A DNA stretch of 64,000 nt from Achromobacter aloeverae (GTDB taxonomy: Bacteria > Pseudomonadota > Gammaproteobacteria > Burkholderiales > Burkholderiaceae_B), in NCBI RefSeq assembly GCF_004121055.1, contig NZ_PYAL01000004.1:124001-188000 (forward strand), in the 5' to 3' direction. The notes under the pieces are model-generated. The model was not told the origin of the DNA, ran no database searches, and was given only the letters and a program-made list of their open reading frames with translations. Made by a program: the position numbers and the translations under genes. Positions 60,391-64,000 of this stretch are shown one piece after another; position 1 is the first letter of the stretch, and the number at the start of each line of letters is the position of its first letter.

Positions 60391-61151
60391 TGATGATGTA
60401 CAGCGCTGATCTTTTCGCCGGCCGCGTGGCCCTGGTGACCGGGGGCGCCGGCGGCATAGGACGGGCCGTCAGCACCGCCCTGGCGGCCCATGGCGCGCGG
60501 GTGGCCGCCGCTGACCGCGTTGCGTTCGAACCGCCCGTGCCCGGCGTGCAGGGCTGGTCCCTGGATGTCGCGCGGCGCGAGGACGTGGCGCGCTGCATGG
60601 ACGACGTGGTGGCACGCCTGGGCCGGCTGGACATCCTGGTGAACGTCGCCGGTATCGTCTCCATGGGCAGCGCCGAAACGCTGGCCGAGGAGGAGTGGGA
60701 CCGCGTCATCGATATCAACCTCAAGGGCACCTTCCTGTGCTGCCAGGCCGCCATCGGACATATGAAACGCGCCGGAGGCGGGCGTATCATCAACCTGGGC
60801 TCGGTCATCGGCAAGAATGGCGGCAACCCCCGTCCCTGGCTGGACCCACGCGAACAGGAGCGCGCCAGCAATGTCGCCTATGGCGCGTCCAAGGCCGGCG
60901 TGCACATCATGACGGCATTCCTGGCCAAGGAGCTGGCCTCGGCCAATATCACGGTCAACGCCGTGGCGCCGGGCCCGGTGGCCTCGGCGATGACCACCGG
61001 TTTCCCTTCGGCCTTGCGCGACCTGATTCCCATGGGCCGTATGGGCGCGGCCGACGAGGTCGCGGCGGCGGTGCTGTTCCTGGCCGCGCCGCAGTCCGGC
61101 TTCGTCACCGGCGAGATACTGGATGTCAATGGCGGCATCTGGTGCGACTGA
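60390..61151 (+). CDS. Short-chain dehydrogenase/reductase
   Basis: NAD(P)-dependent oxidoreductase of 253 residues. The cofactor motif TGGAGGIG, NVAG, the active-site YGASK with an upstream Ser (LGSVIGK), and the C-terminal SGFVTGEILDVNGGIW are all present. Three consecutive ATGs (60390, 60393, 60396) follow AAGGA; the first has the best spacing and shares one base with the PrpD stop. It probably oxidises a hydroxy acid intermediate of this pathway. Confidence 0.9.
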   Translation: MMMYSADLFAGRVALVTGGAGGIGRAVSTALAAHGARVAAADRVAFEPPVPGVQGWSLDVARREDVARCMDDVVARLGRLDILVNVAGIVSMGSAETLAEEEWDRVIDINLKGTFLCCQAAIGHMKRAGGGRIINLGSVIGKNGGNPRPWLDPREQERASNVAYGASKAGVHIMTAFLAKELASANITVNAVAPGPVASAMTTGFPSALRDLIPMGRMGAADEVAAAVLFLAAPQSGFVTGEILDVNGGIWCD

Positions 61152-61237
61152 ATTCGGTACGCCGGGTCCGGCACGCCTGAAATCCATCAGCCTTCTCTCC
61201 TACAACCTTCCACTCCGACATAAAGGCAGATTCAACC

Positions 61238-61831
61238 ATGCAACAACCGCAAGCGCTTTTCCTGGTCCTGGACATGCAGAACGATCTGGTGCACGCCGAC
61301 GGCCCCAATGGCAAGAGCCCGCTGGGCGAACAGGTGCGCGAGCGCCAGGTGATTGCCCGGACGGCCAAGGCCATTGCCCGTGCGCGCGCCGCCGGTATCG
61401 CCGTGGGTTTCGTGCGCGTCGGCTTTTCGGAGGGCTATCCGGAATGCCCGCAAGGCTCGCAGGTGTTCTCGGCCGCGCCGCAGCACGGGCTGTTCAAGCT
61501 GGGCGCCTGGGGCACCGAAATCCATCCCGAACTGGAACAGAAGGTGGGCGACATCCAGGTGGTCAAGCACCGCGTCAGCCCGTTCTACTCGACGACGCTG
61601 GAAGCCCAGCTGCGCGCCAAGCATATCCAGCGCATCTATTTTTCCGGCGTGTCCACCCAGGCCGTGGTGCAGGCCACGGCGCGCGACGGGCACGACCGCG
61701 ACTACGAGATGATCCTGCTCGAAGACCTGTGCGCCGCGCATAGCGCCCAGGAGCACGCCAACTCGGTCGGCAGCATTGCCCGCTTCTGCAAGTCCGAGAA
61801 CAGCGAGGCCGTGGTGTTCGCCCACCCCTGA
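61238..61831 (+). CDS. Isochorismatase-fold hydrolase lacking the catalytic cysteine
   Basis: Protein of 197 residues of the isochorismatase/nicotinamidase fold: LDMQND (Asp12), VVKHRVSPF (Lys110) and the cis-peptide loop GVSTQAVVQATARD. In amidohydrolase members this loop carries Cys (as in GVATNVCV); here the position is Val143. Asp and Lys remain, as in the PhzD-type vinyl-ether hydrolases, which also do without Cys. An amidase role is therefore doubtful. It sits between the SDR gene and a racemase-family gene (26-bp gap). Confidence 0.82.
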   Translation: MQQPQALFLVLDMQNDLVHADGPNGKSPLGEQVRERQVIARTAKAIARARAAGIAVGFVRVGFSEGYPECPQGSQVFSAAPQHGLFKLGAWGTEIHPELEQKVGDIQVVKHRVSPFYSTTLEAQLRAKHIQRIYFSGVSTQAVVQATARDGHDRDYEMILLEDLCAAHSAQEHANSVGSIARFCKSENSEAVVFAHP

Positions 61832-61857
61832 GCCGGTTCGGAAAGGAAGGATAGACA

Positions 61858-62691
61858 GTGAAAATCTGGCATCAGAGCTTCACCGACCTGGACGTGTTTC
61901 CCCGCTATCGGCAGACCTTGCAGGCGCATGCCGATGCGGTCATGGGCGAGCGGGCGCAAGTCGTCGTGCATGGCCTGCGTCCCGGAACCTATCCTCCCGG
62001 CGTGGCGCCCATGAGCGTCAATAGCAGCGCGGGCATGCGCATGCTCAACGCGCGCCAGGTCTGCGACGCGGCGCTGGCCGCGCAGGCCGCCGGCTACGAT
62101 GCGTTCGCGCTGGGGTGCTTCTTCGATCCCGGCCTGGTCGAGGCGCGCTCCCTGGTCGACATACCCGTGGTCAGCCTGACCGAAAGCTGCCTGCTGACCG
62201 CATGCTCATTGGGGCGCAAGGTCGGCATGATCGCGCTGACGCCCTTCCAGAAGATGCAGACGGAAGACCTGGCGGCGCAGTATGGCCTGTCCGGCCGCCT
62301 GTCGGGCGTGGTGGCCATGAGTCCGGCGGTCAACCTGTTCGACCTGGAGGGCGACGAGGCCGCGGCGGTCTCCATCGGCAAGCGTTTCGTCGACGCATGC
62401 CGGCTTGCCCTGGACCAGGGGGCCGAAGTCATCATCCCGGGCGATGGCGTGCTGAACGAATTCCTGGTGCGGCGCCGGCTGTTGTCGGTGGACGGGGCGG
62501 CGGTACTGGACGCGCTGGGCGTGCTGTTCCACCACGCGGCCTTTTTCGCCGGCGCCCGCGCCGCGGGCTGCCTGGATATCAGCCGCCGGCAGCTCTATGC
62601 GCAGCCTACCGAGGCCATGACGGCCCATGCCCGCCAGGCGCTGGGCGTGCGGGCCTGGCGGGAAGAGGAATTCTCGGGCCGCGCCACATAG
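61858..62691 (+). CDS. Asp/Glu/hydantoin racemase-superfamily protein
   Basis: Protein of 277 residues, paralogous to 55727. Here the first cysteine is kept (ALGCFFDPGL, Cys87) but the second site reads IIPGDGVLN rather than GCT. One-cysteine members occur among isomerases and decarboxylases of the superfamily. The start with GTG at 61858 has AAGGAAGGA upstream. It is the last gene of the run and faces the convergent Bug gene at 62790. Confidence 0.8.
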   Translation: MKIWHQSFTDLDVFPRYRQTLQAHADAVMGERAQVVVHGLRPGTYPPGVAPMSVNSSAGMRMLNARQVCDAALAAQAAGYDAFALGCFFDPGLVEARSLVDIPVVSLTESCLLTACSLGRKVGMIALTPFQKMQTEDLAAQYGLSGRLSGVVAMSPAVNLFDLEGDEAAAVSIGKRFVDACRLALDQGAEVIIPGDGVLNEFLVRRRLLSVDGAAVLDALGVLFHHAAFFAGARAAGCLDISRRQLYAQPTEAMTAHARQALGVRAWREEEFSGRAT

Positions 62692-62789
62692 TGTGCCGCC
62701 TGCCGGCGTTGTCCACCAGCGTTGTCCGCCGGCGCCGCCTGGCTATGGCTTGCAAGGCGTCGCCGGCCAACGGTCGGCGGTTTCACCCA

Positions 62790-63791
62790 TCAGTTGGTCA
62801 TTTCCACGCCGGCGTCCTTGATTACCTTGCCCCAGCGGGCATAGTCGTCGGCAAGCCGCTTCTGGAAGTCTTGCGGCGTGTCGAGCACCGCGGGCGCCAT
62901 GGCGGCGTCCGCCAGCAAGGTCTTTACCTTGGGCTGGGACACGGCCTTGCGCAGCGCGGCATCCAGCTTCGCGACGATCGCGTCGGGCGTGCCCGCGGGC
63001 GCGAAGATGCCCACCCAGTTCTCGACGTTGAAACCCGGCAGGATTTCTTGCGCCGTCGGCACGTCGGCCAGGAAGTCCACGCGCTTTTCGCTGGTGACGG
63101 CCAACGGCGCCAGGCGTTTTTCCTTGATCAGGCTGTACAGGGGCGGCAAGTCCATGACGATGCCGTCGACGTGGGCGCCCAGCGTGTCGGTGACGGCGGG
63201 GCCGGCGCCCTTGTAGGGTACGTGAACGATATTGGGCTGGACCTTCCTGAGGAGTTCGATGGTCAGGTGCGGCAGGCCGCCCGTGCCGGAGGACGACAGG
63301 GTGACCTGTTGCGTCTTGGCGCGGTCGAGCAGTTCCTTCAGGGTCTTGACGCCGCTCAGCCGGGGACCGACGGCGATGGCTTCCGGCGTCAGCGCCATCA
63401 TGTTGATGGCCTTGAAGGCCTTGGGCGCATGGAAGGGCGGCGTCGCCATGGTCTGGGGCGCCAGGACGATGGGGCTGATGCTCGACAACAGCAGCGTGTA
63501 GCCATCCGGTTCTGACTTGGCGACATGGTCCGCGCCGATGACGCCGCTGGCTCCGGCGCGATTCTCCACCACCACCGACACGCCCAGGGCCTGGCCCAGT
63601 TCAGGCGCGATGATGCGCGCGGCGATGTCGTTGGAGCCCCCGGGCGGATAGCCCACCACCAGGCGGATGGGCTTGCCGGGGAAATTGTCCGCGGCCATGG
63701 ACGGGGCCGTGATCGCCAAGGGCGCCAGCAAGGCCGCGAGCGTGGCCATCTTGCGCAGCGCGCCGCGCCGCGTGGGTTGTGGAATGCGCAT
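62790..63791 (-). CDS. Bug/TctC-family periplasmic solute-binding protein
   Basis: Protein of 333 residues. The N-terminal TRRGALRKMATLAALLAPL with two arginines suggests a signal peptide, possibly of Tat type. Family loops are VGYPPGGSNDI and SEPDGYTLLLS, then HVPYKGAGPAV. CGGAGACC precedes the ATG at 63791; the open frame upstream to 63911 is encoded by a tandem repeat. The convergent operon to its left may use its ligand. Confidence 0.92.
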   Translation of the reverse strand: MRIPQPTRRGALRKMATLAALLAPLAITAPSMAADNFPGKPIRLVVGYPPGGSNDIAARIIAPELGQALGVSVVVENRAGASGVIGADHVAKSEPDGYTLLLSSISPIVLAPQTMATPPFHAPKAFKAINMMALTPEAIAVGPRLSGVKTLKELLDRAKTQQVTLSSSGTGGLPHLTIELLRKVQPNIVHVPYKGAGPAVTDTLGAHVDGIVMDLPPLYSLIKEKRLAPLAVTSEKRVDFLADVPTAQEILPGFNVENWVGIFAPAGTPDAIVAKLDAALRKAVSQPKVKTLLADAAMAPAVLDTPQDFQKRLADDYARWGKVIKDAGVEMTN

Positions 63792-63855
63792 GGTTGGTCT
63801 CCGTGTCGTTATGAATGATGTGCCGAGGGGCGGGCGCAAGATGTTATTCAAAGTC

Positions 63856-63930
63856 GGCGATATCGAAGTCACCGGTATCGAAGTCGTCGGTATCAAGGGC
63901 AGTGGTATCAAAGGCAGAGATATCGATGGT
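63856..63930. repeat. 15-bp tandem repeat x5 upstream of a Bug gene
   Basis: Five adjacent degenerate 15-bp units, such as ACCGGTATCGAAGTC and AGTGGTATCAAAGGC, fill the gap between the Bug start and the stop of the next minus-strand gene. No other element is seen here. Confidence 0.85.
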
Positions 63931-64000
63931 CAGGCGTCCCCGGGATGATCCAATGCGTTTAACAAGGCCGGCAGCAGGACCTGCCATTCGGCCACGACGC
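63930..64000 (-). CDS. 3' end of an unidentified gene, cut by the window
   Basis: The minus strand encodes VVAEWQVLLPALLNALDHPGDA and then TGA at 63930-63932. Codon use is strongly GC3-biased like the neighbouring genes, so this is probably a real C-terminus. Twenty-two residues are too few to identify the product. It would be upstream of, and perhaps co-transcribed with, the Bug gene. Confidence 0.45.
   Translation of the reverse strand, partial: VVAEWQVLLPALLNALDHPGDA

Overview
The window reads as chromosomal DNA of a GC-rich betaproteobacterium of the Alcaligenaceae (Bordetella/Achromobacter type). The main reasons are seven periplasmic Bug/TctC solute-binding proteins in 64 kb, many LysR regulators facing catabolic genes, and a Bordetella-like surface-polysaccharide locus. 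The genus call is inference from gene content; no rRNA or complete tRNA is present.

Layout. 1-617: gene-poor left end with the 3' half of a tRNA-Lys(CTT) and its terminator, which looks like the attachment-site border of an element lying to the left. 0.7-6.3 kb: Fur-type siderophore receptor, AbgA-like amidohydrolase, Bug protein, LysR. 6.4-7.8 kb: a frameshifted HTH-Fic gene with a palindromic operator. 8.1-11.7 kb: glycine-rich autotransporter. 12-21 kb: catabolic block with two MFS carriers, a cyclic amidohydrolase, a GntR regulator, a small CxxC protein, a COG0523 GTPase, a fumarase/adenylosuccinate-lyase-type enzyme and a cysteine-dioxygenase-like protein. 21.4-34.2 kb: polysaccharide locus behind an AT-rich leader: tviB, a TPR protein with an SGNH-like head, a TPR-GT4 glycosyltransferase, an export lipoprotein, KpsM-like, KpsT-like and KpsE-like proteins, and a TPR-acyltransferase. 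The KpsT-like protein has lost every ATPase motif. 34.3-38.5 kb: FecI/FecR/TonB-receptor iron unit with Fur-like boxes. 38.6-64 kb: small catabolic modules, each with a regulator, Bug proteins and hydrolases, including a decayed caiB/citE pair, speG, and an eight-gene stretch (54.7-63.8 kb) with a flavoprotein, MmgE/PrpD, SDR, isochorismatase-fold and racemase-family genes.

How the genes work together. The catabolic blocks combine periplasmic capture (Bug), hydrolysis of amides or rings, isomerisation and oxidation, under GntR, IclR and LysR control, and suit growth on organic acids and N-containing compounds. The surface locus would make, polymerise and export an aminouronic-acid polysaccharide, but its energising ATPase must be supplied from elsewhere if the locus works.

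A striking theme is a set of short tandem repeats (mostly 14-17 bp units) at eight places, several at Bug genes or inside coding regions. The most unusual items are the pseudo-ATPase KpsT, the TPR-rich export locus without visible KpsC/KpsS, the 17-bp repeat array before an IclR gene, and the split tRNA.
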